Numbered from the stretch's first letter, positions 1 to 9,170 are shown. The stretch is 64,000 nt of DNA from Azospirillum doebereinerae (GCF_003989665.1 NZ_RZIJ01000009.1:124001-188000); one strand, 5' to 3'. Translations and numbers: made by a program. Notes: a model not told the origin generated them from the sequence alone.

Positions 1-234
1 GCGGACGCCGGGGATCGACGAGAACTCGTGCAGCACGCCGTCGATGTGGATCGCGGTGACGGCGGCGCCTTGCAGCGAGGACAGCAGAATGCGACGCAGC
101 GCGTTGCCGAGAGTCAGGCCGAAACCGCGTTCCAGCGGCTCGGCGACCACGGTCGCGAAGCGGTCAACATCGTCGCCGGGCTGGATGTCCAGCTTGTTCG
201 GCTTAATCAGTTCCTGCCAGTTCTTCTGAAGCAC
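1..234 (-). CDS. rpoA: DNA-directed RNA polymerase subunit alpha (5' part)
   Basis: Alpha subunit of RNA polymerase. Its N-terminal domain dimerises and nucleates core enzyme assembly. Only the first 78 codons lie in the window and the gene continues past position 1. The translation opens [15 protein letters not shown] and continues through the family hallmark [19 protein letters not shown]. The GTG at 234 is chosen because the alpha-NTD family begins exactly there; no ATG fits. It follows rpsK on the same strand after a 140-bp gap that holds a large nested hairpin. Identification is certain; the C-terminal DNA-contacting domain is outside the window. Confidence 0.97.
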   Translation of the reverse strand, partial: MLQKNWQELIKPNKLDIQPGDDVDRFATVVAEPLERGFGLTLGNALRRILLSSLQGAAVTAIHIDGVLHEFSSIPGVR

Positions 235-270
235 GGATCGACCTCAAGATGCCATCGGGTGAACACGAAC

Positions 271-350
271 CCGCGGGGGCCGGCCGTTCCCATGCTGAGG
301 AGGCCGCGATGGCTGCGGCCTCCTGTCCCGGAACGGTCGGCCCCCGCGGG
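271..350 (-). promoter_or_regulatory. Large two-tier inverted repeat between rpsK and rpoA
   Basis: Outer arms 271-290 and 330-349 pair over 20 positions with one G-U type exception. Inside them, arms 298-307 and 315-324 form a perfect 10-bp stem. The structure would sit in the rpsK-rpoA intercistronic mRNA. It has no U-run, so an RNase processing site, an attenuator or a REP-like insertion are all possible. Structure is seen directly; function is inference. Confidence 0.6.
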
Positions 351-374
351 TGCGGAGGCTTTAAAAACGCTGTA

Positions 375-773
375 TCAGACGCGGCGCTTCTTCGGCGGGC
401 GGACACCGTTGTGGGGGATCGGCGTGACGTCGCGAATCGAGGTGATCTGGAAGCCGACCGACTGGAGGGCGCGCAGGGCGGACTCGCGCCCCGAACCCGG
501 ACCCTTCACTTCGACTTCCAGGGTCTTCATGCCGTGTTCCTGAGCCTTGCGGCCCGCGTCTTCGGCAGCCACCTGGGCGGCGTAGGGCGTCGACTTGCGC
601 GAACCCTTGAAGCCCATGGTGCCCGACGACGACCAGGCAATCGTGTTGCCCTGCGCGTCGGTGATGGTGATCATCGTGTTGTTGAACGAGGCGTTCACAT
701 GCGCGACGCCAGCGGTGATGTTCTTACGCTCACGACGACGCAGACGCTGCGAGGCGGCGGACGGCTTGGCCAT
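375..773 (-). CDS. rpsK: 30S ribosomal protein S11
   Basis: Small-subunit ribosomal protein S11, which lines the 16S platform near the mRNA exit and the E site. The 132-residue product has the full-length family pattern: a basic N-terminus (RRRERKNI), then [15 protein letters not shown], the GNTIAWSS and [14 protein letters not shown] segments, and the C-terminal [20 protein letters not shown]. It is preceded by rpsM 18 bp upstream on the same strand and followed by rpoA, the usual order in the alpha operon. Start at 773 (ATG). Nothing is unusual in the protein itself. Confidence 0.98.
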   Translation of the reverse strand: MAKPSAASQRLRRRERKNITAGVAHVNASFNNTMITITDAQGNTIAWSSSGTMGFKGSRKSTPYAAQVAAEDAGRKAQEHGMKTLEVEVKGPGSGRESALRALQSVGFQITSIRDVTPIPHNGVRPPKKRRV

Positions 774-791
774 GGAAGGTAATCCTCTGTC

Positions 792-1160
792 TTACTTCTT
801 CTTGCCGGCGATCGGCTTCGCCGGACCCTTGCGGGTGCGGGCATTGGTGTGGGTGCGCTGGCCGTGGACCGGCAGGCCCTTACGGTGACGCAGGCCGCGG
901 TAGCAGCCCAGGTCCATCAGACGCTTGATGTTCATCGCGACTTCACGACGCAGGTCGCCCTCGACGCGGTAGTCGGCGTCGATGGTTTCGCGGATCTTCA
1001 GGATCTCGTCGTCGGTCAACTGGTTGACGCGGCGCTCGGCCGGGATGTCCAGCTTCGCGCAGAGTTCCTTGGCCTTGAAGGGGCCGATACCATGGATGTA
1101 GGTCAACCCGATCTCCACACGCTTTTGCGCGGGGATGTTGACGCCAGCAATACGCGCCAC
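792..1160 (-). CDS. rpsM: 30S ribosomal protein S13
   Basis: Small-subunit head protein S13, which contacts the P-site tRNA and the large subunit through intersubunit bridges. The 122-residue translation starts [19 protein letters not shown], contains the helix-two-turn-helix ending in [17 protein letters not shown], and finishes with the basic tail [15 protein letters not shown]. The open frame extends further upstream, but the GTG at 1160 is the start: the family begins at this residue and a GAGGAG ribosome-binding site sits just before it. It is first in the rpsM-rpsK-rpoA cluster and has its own strong promoter upstream. Normally secY-adk precede it; here the divergent pyk gene does. Confidence 0.97.
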   Translation of the reverse strand: MARIAGVNIPAQKRVEIGLTYIHGIGPFKAKELCAKLDIPAERRVNQLTDDEILKIRETIDADYRVEGDLRREVAMNIKRLMDLGCYRGLRHRKGLPVHGQRTHTNARTRKGPAKPIAGKKK

Positions 1161-1288
1161 GCCTGCTCTCCTCGATTCCCGTCGACCGCCCGCATGGACG
1201 GCCGCTGATTCACGCGCCCCGATCCAGATCCCCCTGATCTCGGGACGCAAAACGTCGTTCGTACCCTGGTGAGGCACGAGAGGGTGCG

Positions 1289-1316
1289 ACTATAGAAAAA
1301 ACCCGGAACTTGTCAA
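1289..1316 (-). promoter_or_regulatory. Sigma-70 type promoter for rpsM-rpsK-rpoA
   Basis: On the minus strand there is TTGACA at 1316-1311, a 16-bp spacer, and TATAGT at 1294-1289. This is almost perfect sigma-70 consensus in an otherwise GC-rich genome. It predicts a leader of roughly 120 nt before the rpsM GTG. It lies in the 403-bp divergent gap between rpsM and pyk (1161-1563). No clear second promoter for pyk and no other gene were seen in that gap. Confidence 0.85.
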
Positions 1317-1563
1317 GGCCGAATGGCGGTGCCGGGTCTTGCCGTCGCGGAGGAAAGCCGTAAACGAGCGCGTCGCGGAACGCAAGCCCGACTCAAGCGG
1401 CCCATCGGAAGGACATCGAAGGGCAATCGCGGCAAGCAACCCCTTGATCGGCGCATAATGTTGGGCAACAACCACCGCAACGGATTGTTCGAAGCAACGG
1501 ACAGCCACGGCGCACCAGTCTCAGCCCCATCAACGCCCGACCAACCGAAGAAGGCTTGCATTC

Positions 1564-3045
1564 ATGACAACGACTGGCACAACCGCAACGGCGCCGACCG
1601 GCTCCCCCACCAGCTCCTCGACCATCCGCCGCTCGCGCCTGACCAAGATCGTCGCGACGCTCGGGCCCTCCACCACCACGCCGGAAACCATCGCCAAGCT
1701 GTTCGAGGTCGGAGTCGACGTCTTCCGCCTGAACTTCAGCCACGGCACCCACGAGGACCATGGCGCCCGCCTGAAGGTGCTGCGCGAGATGGAGGCGCGC
1801 ACTGGCCGCCCCATCGCGGTGATGGCCGACCTGCAAGGCCCCAAGCTGCGCGTCGCCACCTTCGCCAACGGCCCGATCACGCTGATGCCCGGCCAGTCCT
1901 TCCGCCTGGACCTGTCGAAGGAGCCCGGCGACACCCGCCGCGTCGGCATGTTCCACCCGGAAATCTTCGCGGCGCTGACGCCCGGCACCGACCTGCTGCT
2001 CGACGACGGCCGCGTGCGCCTGCGCGTCGAGTCCTGCGGCCCCGATTTCGCCGAGACGGTGGTCGTTTCCGGCACCAAGCTGTCCGACCGCAAGGGGGTC
2101 AACGTCCCCGGCGTGGTTCTGCCGCTGTCGCCGCTGACCAAGAAGGACCGCGAGGATCTGGTCTTCGCGCTGGACAGCGGCGTCGACTGGGTGGCGCTCA
2201 GCTTCGTGCAGCGGCCGGAAGACGTGGCCGAGGCCCGCAAGCTGGTCGCCGGCCGCGCCGCGCTGATGTCCAAGCTGGAGAAGCCGCAGGCCATCGCCCA
2301 TCTCGACGAGATCATCGAGCTGTCGGACGGCATCATGGTCGCGCGCGGCGATCTCGGAGTCGAGCTGCCGGCCGAGGACGTCCCCACCCTGCAGAAGCGC
2401 ATCGTCCGCGAGTCGCGGCGCGCCGGCAAGCCGGTGATCGTGGCGACGCAGATGCTCGAGTCGATGGTCTCCGCCCCCGCACCCACCCGCGCCGAGGCGT
2501 CGGACGTGGCGACCGCCGTCTACGACGGGGCCGACGCGGTGATGCTGTCGGCGGAGACCGCGTCGGGCGACTACCCCATCGAGGCGGTGTCGATGATGGA
2601 CCGCATCGCCCGCCGGGTGGAGCACGACCCGCTCTACCGCACCATCATGGACGCCCAGCACCCCGACCCGCAGCAGACCGCCGCCGACGCCATCACGGCG
2701 GCCGCCCGGCAGGTCGCCCACACCATCCAGGCGGCGGCCATCGTCACTTACACGACGTCCGGCTCCACCACGCTGCGCGCCGCCCGCGAGCGGCCGGAGC
2801 AGCCGATTCTCTGCCTGACCTCGGTGATCGAGACGGCGCGGCGGCTGCAACTGGTCTTCGGCGTCCACGCGGTCCACACCGAGGACATCGCCAACTTCTC
2901 GGAGATGGTGCAGAAGGCCACGCGGACGGCCCACAAGGACGGCATCGCCCTGGAGGGCCAGCGTCTGGTGATCACCGCCGGCGTGCCCTTCGGCACCCCC
3001 GGCAACACCAACATCCTGCGCATCGCCTGGGTCGAGGCGGAGTGA
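1564..3045 (+). CDS. pyk: Pyruvate kinase
   Basis: Catalyses phosphoenolpyruvate + ADP to pyruvate + ATP, the last step of glycolysis and of the Entner-Doudoroff route, in the cytosol. The 493-residue product matches a full-length bacterial enzyme: the N-terminal TKIVATLGPS motif, FRLNFSHG, the catalytic segment GIMVARGDLGVELP, and the VATQMLESM and DGADAVMLSAETASG motifs, followed by the C-terminal allosteric domain ending GNTNILRIAWVE. An approximately 40-residue Ser/Thr-rich N-terminal extension precedes the barrel; the ATG at 1564 is kept because no better in-frame start is evident. It is monocistronic and divergent from the rpsM cluster, with a hairpin after the stop. Confidence 0.97.
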   Translation: MTTTGTTATAPTGSPTSSSTIRRSRLTKIVATLGPSTTTPETIAKLFEVGVDVFRLNFSHGTHEDHGARLKVLREMEARTGRPIAVMADLQGPKLRVATFANGPITLMPGQSFRLDLSKEPGDTRRVGMFHPEIFAALTPGTDLLLDDGRVRLRVESCGPDFAETVVVSGTKLSDRKGVNVPGVVLPLSPLTKKDREDLVFALDSGVDWVALSFVQRPEDVAEARKLVAGRAALMSKLEKPQAIAHLDEIIELSDGIMVARGDLGVELPAEDVPTLQKRIVRESRRAGKPVIVATQMLESMVSAPAPTRAEASDVATAVYDGADAVMLSAETASGDYPIEAVSMMDRIARRVEHDPLYRTIMDAQHPDPQQTAADAITAAARQVAHTIQAAAIVTYTTSGSTTLRAARERPEQPILCLTSVIETARRLQLVFGVHAVHTEDIANFSEMVQKATRTAHKDGIALEGQRLVITAGVPFGTPGNTNILRIAWVEAE

Positions 3046-3114
3046 CAGCGGGGGGTGACGGTCTAAGCCTTTGCGTCCTGTGATTCCCGCAGAGAGGCAT
3101 GGGCGCTGAGTTAA

Positions 3115-3143
3115 AGCCCTTCTCCCACAAGGGGAGAGGGGCT
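3115..3143 (+). terminator. Hairpin downstream of pyk (REP-like)
   Basis: The near-perfect inverted repeat agcccttctccc / ggggagaggggct is separated by a four-base loop. It resembles the CT-rich/GA-rich hairpins at 11.5, 36.1 and 39.3 kb, so it may be both a terminator and a member of a dispersed repeat family. No U-run follows. Confidence 0.5.
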
Positions 3144-3237
3144 ACATTGGTACCCATGCGTTTCTGCGGAGACGACGGTGCATGATTGGTTCTCGTACAG
3201 CACCGACAGCCCCCCTGCCGCCCGTCGAGCCGCCGTT

Positions 3238-4659
3238 TCAGCCCGGCACCAGTTCCGGCACGCGTTTCTCCTCCGCCGGCACGGGCTCCCCGGCGGGCGG
3301 CGGGAGCGCGTCGCTCTCGGGCGGCGGAGCGGCGGGGTGCTCGGGGGCGGGAACCGGCACCGGCACGGCCGGGACCGGCAGCGCGTCGGGCGTCAGCAAG
3401 GCGCGCTGGCGGGTGACGTAAGGCAGGTCGAAGCTCAGCTTCAGCTCGATGTTGCGCCAGATTTGCCGCAGCCGCTGCACGTGCAGATCCTCGCCGATGG
3501 CCTGGACCACCGAGTCGAGGTTGTCGAGCGTGATGCCGCGATCCGCCAGAATCACCGTCTTGCCGTCCGTCTTGGGCGTGTTCAGCGCCTGGACGAGGCG
3601 GGGGCGCGACTCCGGCCGGGTCATGAAGCGCTCGATGTCGAAGATCGTGCGGACGTTGATCGTGCGCAGCGCGTCGATCTGGTCGAGATCCAGGGCCAGG
3701 ATCAGTTGGGCCTGCGCCACCCAGTCCACCGTCTCGTAGATCCCGTAGGGGGTTTCGACGAACAGCAGGATCGGATTGGCCGTGGCGAGATTCTGCACGT
3801 CGTCGAGTTCGAACTCGGCGAGCCGGAACTTGATGGACGAATCAATGCCCATGATCATGTCGATGGGGTATTCGCGGACGAAGCCGAGGGCGCGCGGGTC
3901 GACCCGCCGGATTTGCAGCTGGGGCACCCGGCTCACCAGGGTCTGCAGGCCGAGCTTGGGAAAGAAGCCGACCAGGAAGGCCACCATCAGCTCCGGCATG
4001 CGGTCCATCACGGCGCTGGCCGGGGTGGCCTGGGCGATGTCCATGTAACCGTGATGCAGCGTCACCGAGGCGATGCAGGCCAGGATGATGTGGGCGGTGA
4101 CGCGCAGGAAGGAAATCGGCGACAGATCGTAGTTGGAGATCCGCCGCACCAGATAGTCGATCGACCAGATGTAGGCGCCCAGGAAGGTGAAGATCAGCAC
4201 CGCCATGGTTTGCAGCTGGTAATCCACCATGGCGGTCAGGCTGGCCGGGTCGGTGGCGTTGACCAGCGTCATCCCGCTGAACAGCGGCTGGAACGTCCCG
4301 AGCCTCTGCTTGTCCAGAAGAACGCCGGTGCAGGCGACGAAGCCGCTGAACGTCACCATGATGAACACGGTGACCGGCAGGAAATAGGAGCGCCATTCCG
4401 ACGGCTCCGGTCCATCGGTGCGATGCGGCAGCGCCCGGTACTTGTAGGCGGCGAACTCGAAGGACGGGATCAGCTTGTCGTTGTCCTGGCCATCGATGCG
4501 GAACACGGCCTCCAGATCGGCGATGATCTTTTGCCGGACGCTCTTGATGTTGCTGCGTCCGATGAAGATCGTCAGCGGCAGCAAAAAGGACAGGCACAGC
4601 AATCCCAGCGTGCTGAGGACGCGCAGATCGCTCACGAATTCGACGGCCGATTGAAACAT
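3238..4659 (-). CDS. Uncharacterised multi-pass membrane protein with cytosolic helical domain
   Basis: Function not recognised. The 473-residue product has a hydrophobic segment at residues about 16-34, then a soluble stretch, then further membrane segments around 100-120, 160-180, 195-215 and 230-250, so about five in all. After the last comes a roughly 150-residue soluble region. It includes LATANPILLFVETPYGIYE and LDQIDALRTINVRTIFDIE, short helical repeats reminiscent of helix-hairpin-helix units. The tail after residue 430 is a Pro/Ala/Val-rich low-complexity linker. It lies 107 bp downstream of a TPR gene on the same strand, which hints at co-transcription. Base composition is normal for the window. 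Confidence 0.8.
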   Translation of the reverse strand: MFQSAVEFVSDLRVLSTLGLLCLSFLLPLTIFIGRSNIKSVRQKIIADLEAVFRIDGQDNDKLIPSFEFAAYKYRALPHRTDGPEPSEWRSYFLPVTVFIMVTFSGFVACTGVLLDKQRLGTFQPLFSGMTLVNATDPASLTAMVDYQLQTMAVLIFTFLGAYIWSIDYLVRRISNYDLSPISFLRVTAHIILACIASVTLHHGYMDIAQATPASAVMDRMPELMVAFLVGFFPKLGLQTLVSRVPQLQIRRVDPRALGFVREYPIDMIMGIDSSIKFRLAEFELDDVQNLATANPILLFVETPYGIYETVDWVAQAQLILALDLDQIDALRTINVRTIFDIERFMTRPESRPRLVQALNTPKTDGKTVILADRGITLDNLDSVVQAIGEDLHVQRLRQIWRNIELKLSFDLPYVTRQRALLTPDALPVPAVPVPVPAPEHPAAPPPESDALPPPAGEPVPAEEKRVPELVPG

Positions 4660-4766
4660 CGCATCATCCCCCAGGAAACGATCCTGGGATACATACCCTC
4701 ACTGCGGGTTCCGATGCAAAGATCCACGCGGAAACAACAATGGGACAGCCCGAGCGCAGGGAACGG

Positions 4767-5324
4767 CTAGAGCGCCAGACCCGACAGCTGGGTGCGAATC
4801 GAGTCCGCCTGCTGCCGCACCTTGACCAGATGCGGGTTCAGGACCAGCGCCGCGTCGAGGGCGCGCAGCGCAGGCTGGGGTTGATTCAAAGCGAGATAGA
4901 CCAGCCCCAGACCCGTCAGCGCGCCGAAATGACGGGGCTCCAGAAGCAGCGTGTGGCGCAAATCGTCCACCGCCGCCCGATAGTCGCCAAGCATGTAATA
5001 GACGTTCGCCCGCTTGTTCCAGCCTTCGGCGTAGGTGGGGTCAGTGGCGATGACGGTGTTGAAGGCGTCCAGCGCGCCCGCGTAATCATCGGCGTTCAGG
5101 CTGAGAACGCCGTCGCGCATGACGCGGATCATGTCGCCGTTGGGATGCTCCAGCCAGGAATCCCAGATGTGCTCCTCGACCGATTCGGCGTATGCCTCAT
5201 CGGACGTTGCGCGCAGCGCCTGGAAAAGAGCGTCCAGCCGCAGATTCCCCTGGCCCGCCCCCGCCGGCGCACCGACGGTCAGCAGCAAAAGCACAGTCAA
5301 GGAAAAGAAGCGGCGGATCATCAT
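4767..5324 (-). CDS. Exported TPR-repeat protein
   Basis: The 185-residue product has an N-terminal signal peptide (MMIRRFFSLTVLLLLTV, cleavage around GAGAG/QGN) and at least three tetratricopeptide units from about residue 75 (DDYAGALDAFNTVIATDPTYAEGW and following units). TPR proteins act as protein-protein scaffolds; this one should work in the periplasm. The start at 5324 is preferred over the upstream in-frame start at 5360 because the signal peptide begins there. The next gene on the strand is the membrane protein at 3238-4659. The specific partner is unknown. Confidence 0.85.
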   Translation of the reverse strand: MMIRRFFSLTVLLLLTVGAPAGAGQGNLRLDALFQALRATSDEAYAESVEEHIWDSWLEHPNGDMIRVMRDGVLSLNADDYAGALDAFNTVIATDPTYAEGWNKRANVYYMLGDYRAAVDDLRHTLLLEPRHFGALTGLGLVYLALNQPQPALRALDAALVLNPHLVKVRQQADSIRTQLSGLAL

Positions 5325-5473
5325 GGTCCAAATTTGGCCACGACTCCGCCCCGACTCCAACTGGTTTTTGGTTGCAGACGATTACGAAATTCGACGAATT
5401 GGTCGAAACCAGGGCATAAAGCGCCCGCTCTATGTCAAAGGCGTAACACCCCGCCCCGCCCCCACCAACGACA

Positions 5474-5501
5474 ACGGCCGGCGGATCGCTCCGCCGGCCG
5501 T
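5474..5501 (-). terminator. Hairpin terminator after fusA
   Basis: A perfect 12-bp stem (5474-5485 with 5490-5501) and a four-base loop lie 41 bp beyond the fusA stop. Only a short T-rich stretch follows on the minus strand. Confidence 0.6.
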
Positions 5502-5542
5502 CGCCTTACAACCAAAGATTCACGAACACCGGGTCAGAGAGA

Positions 5543-7684
5543 TCAGGCGGCCTTGTTGCGGCCGGCCACGATTTCGTCGGTGACGTTGCGCGGCACCGGC
5601 TCGTAGTGGCTGAACTCCATGGTGTAGGACGCACGGCCCGAGGTCATGCCGCGCAGCTGGCCGATGTAGCCGAACATCTCATTCAGCGGGACGTTGGCTT
5701 CCACGGCGATGTTCGAGCCACGCTCCAGCTGGCCCAGCACGGTGCCGCGGCGGCGGTTCACGTCGCCGATCACGTCGCCGAGGTAGTCGTCCGGCGTCAC
5801 GATCTCGACCTTCATCACCGGCTCCAGCAGGATCGGGCCGGCCTTGGGCAGGGCCTCGCGGAAGCAGGCCTTGGCGGCGATTTCGAACGTCAGGGCGTTC
5901 GAGTCGACGTCGTGGTACTTGCCGTCCACCAGGCGGGCGCGGAAGTCCACCGTCGGGTAGCCGGCGAGCACGCCGTCTTCCTTCTGCAGCTCCAGGCCCT
6001 TCTTGACCGAGGGAACGTATTCGCGGGGCACGGTGCCGCCGACGGTCTCGTCGACGAACTCGAAGCCCTCGCCACGCTCGCGCGGCTCGAAGATGATCTT
6101 CACCTCGGCGAACTGGCCCGAACCGCCGGTCTGCTTCTTGTGGGTGTAGGTGTATTCGAAGGACTTGGTGATCGCCTCGCGGTAGGCGACCTGGGGCTTG
6201 CCCATGTTGCCTTCCACGCCGAACTCCGTGCGCATGCGGTCGAGCGTCACTTCGAGGTGCAGCTCGCCCATGCCGCGCAGGATGGTCTGGCCGGTTTCAC
6301 GGTCGGTCTCCAGACGCAGCGACGGATCGGCGCGGACCATCTTGCCGAGCGCGATGGAGAACTTCTCCTGCTCGCCCTTCGACTTCGGCTCGACCGAGAC
6401 GCTGATGACGGGGTCCGGGAAGCGCATGCGCTCCAGGATCACCGGCGCGGAGCTGTCGCACAGGGTGTCACCGGTCTCGGTCTCCTGCAGGGAGACGAGC
6501 GCGATGATGTCGCCGGCGCGGGCTTCCTCGATCGGGTTGGCGTCCTTCGCGTACATCTCGACCATGCGGCCGATCTTCTCGCGCTTGCCACGGGTCGAGT
6601 TCAGGATCGACATGCCCTTGGTCAGCACGCCCGAATAGACGCGGACGAAGGTCATCGAGCCGTAGGTGTCGTTCAGCACCTTGAAGGCCAGCGCCGAGAA
6701 GGGCGCCTCGTCGGAGCTGTCACGCTCGCCGTTCGGGTTGCCGTCCTCGTCCACCGTCTTGATGGCGGGCACGTCGGTCGGGGCCGGCAGCAGGTCGACG
6801 ACGGCGTCGAGAACCTGGCAGACGCCCTTGTTCTTGTAGGAGGAGCCGCACAGCACCGGGGTGAACGAGCCGTTGAGCGTGCCCTTGCGCAGGCAGGCGC
6901 GCAGCACGTCGGCCGACGGGTCCTCACCGGACTCCAGATAGGCCTCCATCGCCACGTCGTCCTGCTCGAGCGCGGTGTCGACCAGCTCGGCGCGCAGCTC
7001 GGGAATGCTGGCGATGTTGTCCAGGTCTTCCTTGACGGTCAGGTTGAGCTTGCTCGCGAGATCGTCGGTGATCTCCCAGATCTCCCACTTGGCGTCCTTG
7101 TCGTCCGAGAACCAGACATACGCCTTCATCTCGACCAGATCGACCATGCCGCGGAAGTTGTCTTCCGAGCCGAGCGGAACCTGGATGCAGACCGGACGGG
7201 CGTTCAGCCGGGCCTTGATCATGCTGACGCAACGCTGGAAGTTCGCACCCGAACGATCCATCTTGTTGACGTAGCAGATGCGCGGCACGTTGTAGTTGTC
7301 GGCCAGACGCCAGTTGGTCTCCGACTGCGGCTCCACGCCGGCGACGCCGTCGAACACCACGACCGCGCCGTCGAGCACGCGGAGCGAACGGTTCACCTCG
7401 ATGGTGAAGTCCACGTGGCCGGGGGTGTCGATGACGTTGATCTTCTTCTCGCGCCAGAAGGTCGAAACGGCGGCCGACTGGATGGTGATGCCGCGCTTCT
7501 GCTCCTGCTCCATGTAGTCGGTCGTCGTCGACGTCTTGAGATCCTTCGTCTCGTGCACGTCGATGATCGTGTGCTTACGACCGGTGTAATACAGGATGCG
7601 CTCGGTCGTCGTCGTCTTGCCGGCGTCGACGTGGGCGATGATGCCGATGTTGCGGATGTCAGAAAGTGGCGTTTGGCGCGGCAT
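5543..7684 (-). CDS. fusA: Translation elongation factor G, divergent paralogue
   Basis: Ribosomal translocase GTPase of 713 residues with all five EF-G domains. G-domain motifs are visible: [15 protein letters not shown] (G1), RGITI (switch I end), DTPGHVD (G3) and NKMD (G4). Domain IV and V segments such as [12 protein letters not shown] and [21 protein letters not shown] are intact. Switch I carries an unusual stretch, [19 protein letters not shown], where canonical str-operon EF-G has a shorter HxGxxxxDWMEQEQ. It is about 20 residues longer than E. coli FusA and is not next to rpsL, rpsG or tuf. It is probably a second EF-G, related to the extra paralogues described in other phyla. Translocation activity looks preserved; the exact subfamily needs a tree. 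Confidence 0.93.
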   Translation of the reverse strand: MPRQTPLSDIRNIGIIAHVDAGKTTTTERILYYTGRKHTIIDVHETKDLKTSTTTDYMEQEQKRGITIQSAAVSTFWREKKINVIDTPGHVDFTIEVNRSLRVLDGAVVVFDGVAGVEPQSETNWRLADNYNVPRICYVNKMDRSGANFQRCVSMIKARLNARPVCIQVPLGSEDNFRGMVDLVEMKAYVWFSDDKDAKWEIWEITDDLASKLNLTVKEDLDNIASIPELRAELVDTALEQDDVAMEAYLESGEDPSADVLRACLRKGTLNGSFTPVLCGSSYKNKGVCQVLDAVVDLLPAPTDVPAIKTVDEDGNPNGERDSSDEAPFSALAFKVLNDTYGSMTFVRVYSGVLTKGMSILNSTRGKREKIGRMVEMYAKDANPIEEARAGDIIALVSLQETETGDTLCDSSAPVILERMRFPDPVISVSVEPKSKGEQEKFSIALGKMVRADPSLRLETDRETGQTILRGMGELHLEVTLDRMRTEFGVEGNMGKPQVAYREAITKSFEYTYTHKKQTGGSGQFAEVKIIFEPRERGEGFEFVDETVGGTVPREYVPSVKKGLELQKEDGVLAGYPTVDFRARLVDGKYHDVDSNALTFEIAAKACFREALPKAGPILLEPVMKVEIVTPDDYLGDVIGDVNRRRGTVLGQLERGSNIAVEANVPLNEMFGYIGQLRGMTSGRASYTMEFSHYEPVPRNVTDEIVAGRNKAA

Positions 7685-7808
7685 GTTGCAGTTCCATTGC
7701 AGGTACGCGGCAACCGAAGCGCGACCCGTCGGGGTCGACCGCTTCGGCGGCAGAGGTTGGTCGGGGTTTTACGGGCGAACCGTTAAGGCGTCATTAACAT
7801 TCGGTAAA

Positions 7809-7828
7809 CCGGCGGGCGATCCCGCCGG
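7809..7828 (-). terminator. Hairpin downstream of ridA
   Basis: Perfect 8-bp stem ccggcggg/cccgccgg with loop cgat, located between the ridA stop and the fusA start; followed by an A/T-rich stretch on the minus strand. A plausible terminator for ridA. Confidence 0.5.
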
Positions 7829-7916
7829 AATAAGGAAGAGCGAGGCCCTCACGAGTGTGTCGGGCCACGCCGGCATAACCCCAACCGAGGCTGCCGGGTT
7901 GCCCCGTTTCCGCCAC

Positions 7917-8264
7917 TTACTTAGCGGCGGTGACCTGGATTTCAACGAGATATTCGGGCGCGGCCAGCTTGGCTTCGACCGTGGCGCGGGCCGGCGGGTT
8001 GGCCGCGTCGACCCAGGCTTCCCAAGCCTTGTTCATCGCACCGAAGGTGGCGATGTCCACGAGGTAGATGGTCGCCGCCAGCAGCTTGCTCTTGTCGGAG
8101 CCGGCCTCGGCCAGCAGGCCGTCGATCTGGGCCAGGATCTGGCGGGTCTGCTGCTCGACGTCCGGGGTCGGCTGATCGGCGACCTGACCGGCGAGATAGA
8201 CCGTGTCCTTGTGGACGACCATCTGGCTCATGCGCGGTCCGGTGTGGAAGCGCTGAATCGACAT
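7917..8264 (-). CDS. ridA: RidA family protein (Rid/YjgF/UK114)
   Basis: Small trimeric enzyme family that hydrolyses reactive enamine/imine intermediates such as 2-aminoacrylate released by PLP enzymes. The 115-residue product is full length. It contains the typical core VHKDTVYLAGQVAD, the central QTRQILAQIDGLLAEAGSDKS segment, and PPARATVEAKLA, whose Arg corresponds to the catalytic arginine of active RidA proteins. The end, YLVEIQVTAAK, is also family-like. It lies 230 bp upstream of fusA on the same strand. The exact subgroup (RidA versus Rid1-7) is not settled. Confidence 0.92.
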   Translation of the reverse strand: MSIQRFHTGPRMSQMVVHKDTVYLAGQVADQPTPDVEQQTRQILAQIDGLLAEAGSDKSKLLAATIYLVDIATFGAMNKAWEAWVDAANPPARATVEAKLAAPEYLVEIQVTAAK

Positions 8265-8354
8265 GACGGAAAGACTCCGGGTTCCGGGGCTGAGACGCGC
8301 GTACCTCTATGCCATTCCCGCGCCCGCGCGAAGAAAAAAATGCGGGATCGCCAC

Positions 8355-9149
8355 TCAGGGCTGCCCCGCAGCGGCCTGTCCGTGCAAAACCGTCCGGAAT
8401 CGGGCGGTGGGCACCGCGAAATTGCGGCGTTCCGGCCCCCGCCCGGCGGCGACCCCGACTCCGGCGACCGCCCAGCCGGCGCCGTCGCGCACCAGCAGCG
8501 GCCCGCCGCTGGTCCCGCGCGTGGCGTCGCAGTCGTGCGCGATCAGCCCGCTCCCGGCGCCCAGAACCTTGCAGTCGCGGTCGGCCATCAGGATCTGCGC
8601 GCGGTCCTGGCTGTAGCCGCCGAGCATGACCGGCGTGCCGGTGACCGAGAGGGTTTCCGCCAGCGGCAGCGGCGGCGTGGCGGCCGGGGCCGGCTCGGCC
8701 AGCGTCAGCACGGCCCAGTCGGCGGCGGTGTCGGGACGGGCGGCGGCCGGGTCGTAGGCCGGATCGGTGGCGACGGCGGTCACCGTGACGTGGCGGCTGT
8801 AGTCGCCGCGCGCGTAGCCGAACAGCACGTGCAGCGAGGATTCGGGGAAGAAGCGGCGGGTCCGCGCGTTGAACAGGCAGTGCGCCGCCGTCAGCACCCG
8901 GCGCGGCGCCACCAGCGCCCCGGTGCAGCGCCCGCCCAGATTGGTCTGCACGCGCACCAGGCTGCGCCACGGCGCCTCCTCCACCGGCACCGGAACGCGG
9001 CGGTCGTCGGTCCCGACACCGGGCAGCAGCGGACGCTCCGCAGCGCTCGCCATGGAGGCGGTGGCCAGCGTCAGGACGGCGACCAGCAACGCGAACGAAA
9101 CGGGAAAAACCGCAACCGGACGGCGCCTGTGTTCTTGATCCGTTTTCAC
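8355..9149 (-). CDS. Secreted trypsin-like serine protease
   Basis: Chymotrypsin-fold (S1) peptidase of 264 residues with an N-terminal signal segment (FPVSFALLVAVLTLATASMASA). The catalytic triad is complete: His90 in LTAAHC, Asp144 in DTAADWAVL, Ser214 in RGTSGGPLL. It is therefore probably an active periplasmic or extracellular endopeptidase. The open frame runs far upstream through the topoisomerase gene. The GTG at 9149 is taken as start because it gives a short signal peptide and sits just outside the divergent topoisomerase start, 21 bp away. The cleavage target is unknown. Confidence 0.88.
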   Translation of the reverse strand: MKTDQEHRRRPVAVFPVSFALLVAVLTLATASMASAAERPLLPGVGTDDRRVPVPVEEAPWRSLVRVQTNLGGRCTGALVAPRRVLTAAHCLFNARTRRFFPESSLHVLFGYARGDYSRHVTVTAVATDPAYDPAAARPDTAADWAVLTLAEPAPAATPPLPLAETLSVTGTPVMLGGYSQDRAQILMADRDCKVLGAGSGLIAHDCDATRGTSGGPLLVRDGAGWAVAGVGVAAGRGPERRNFAVPTARFRTVLHGQAAAGQP

Positions 9150-9170
9150 GAAATCGGTATCCTTTCCGTC

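Noticed and set aside
1393-2934. Long open frame antisense to pyk (513 codons)
   Set aside because: Arg/Gly/His-rich shadow of the GC-rich pyk gene; no domain, and pyk is certain.
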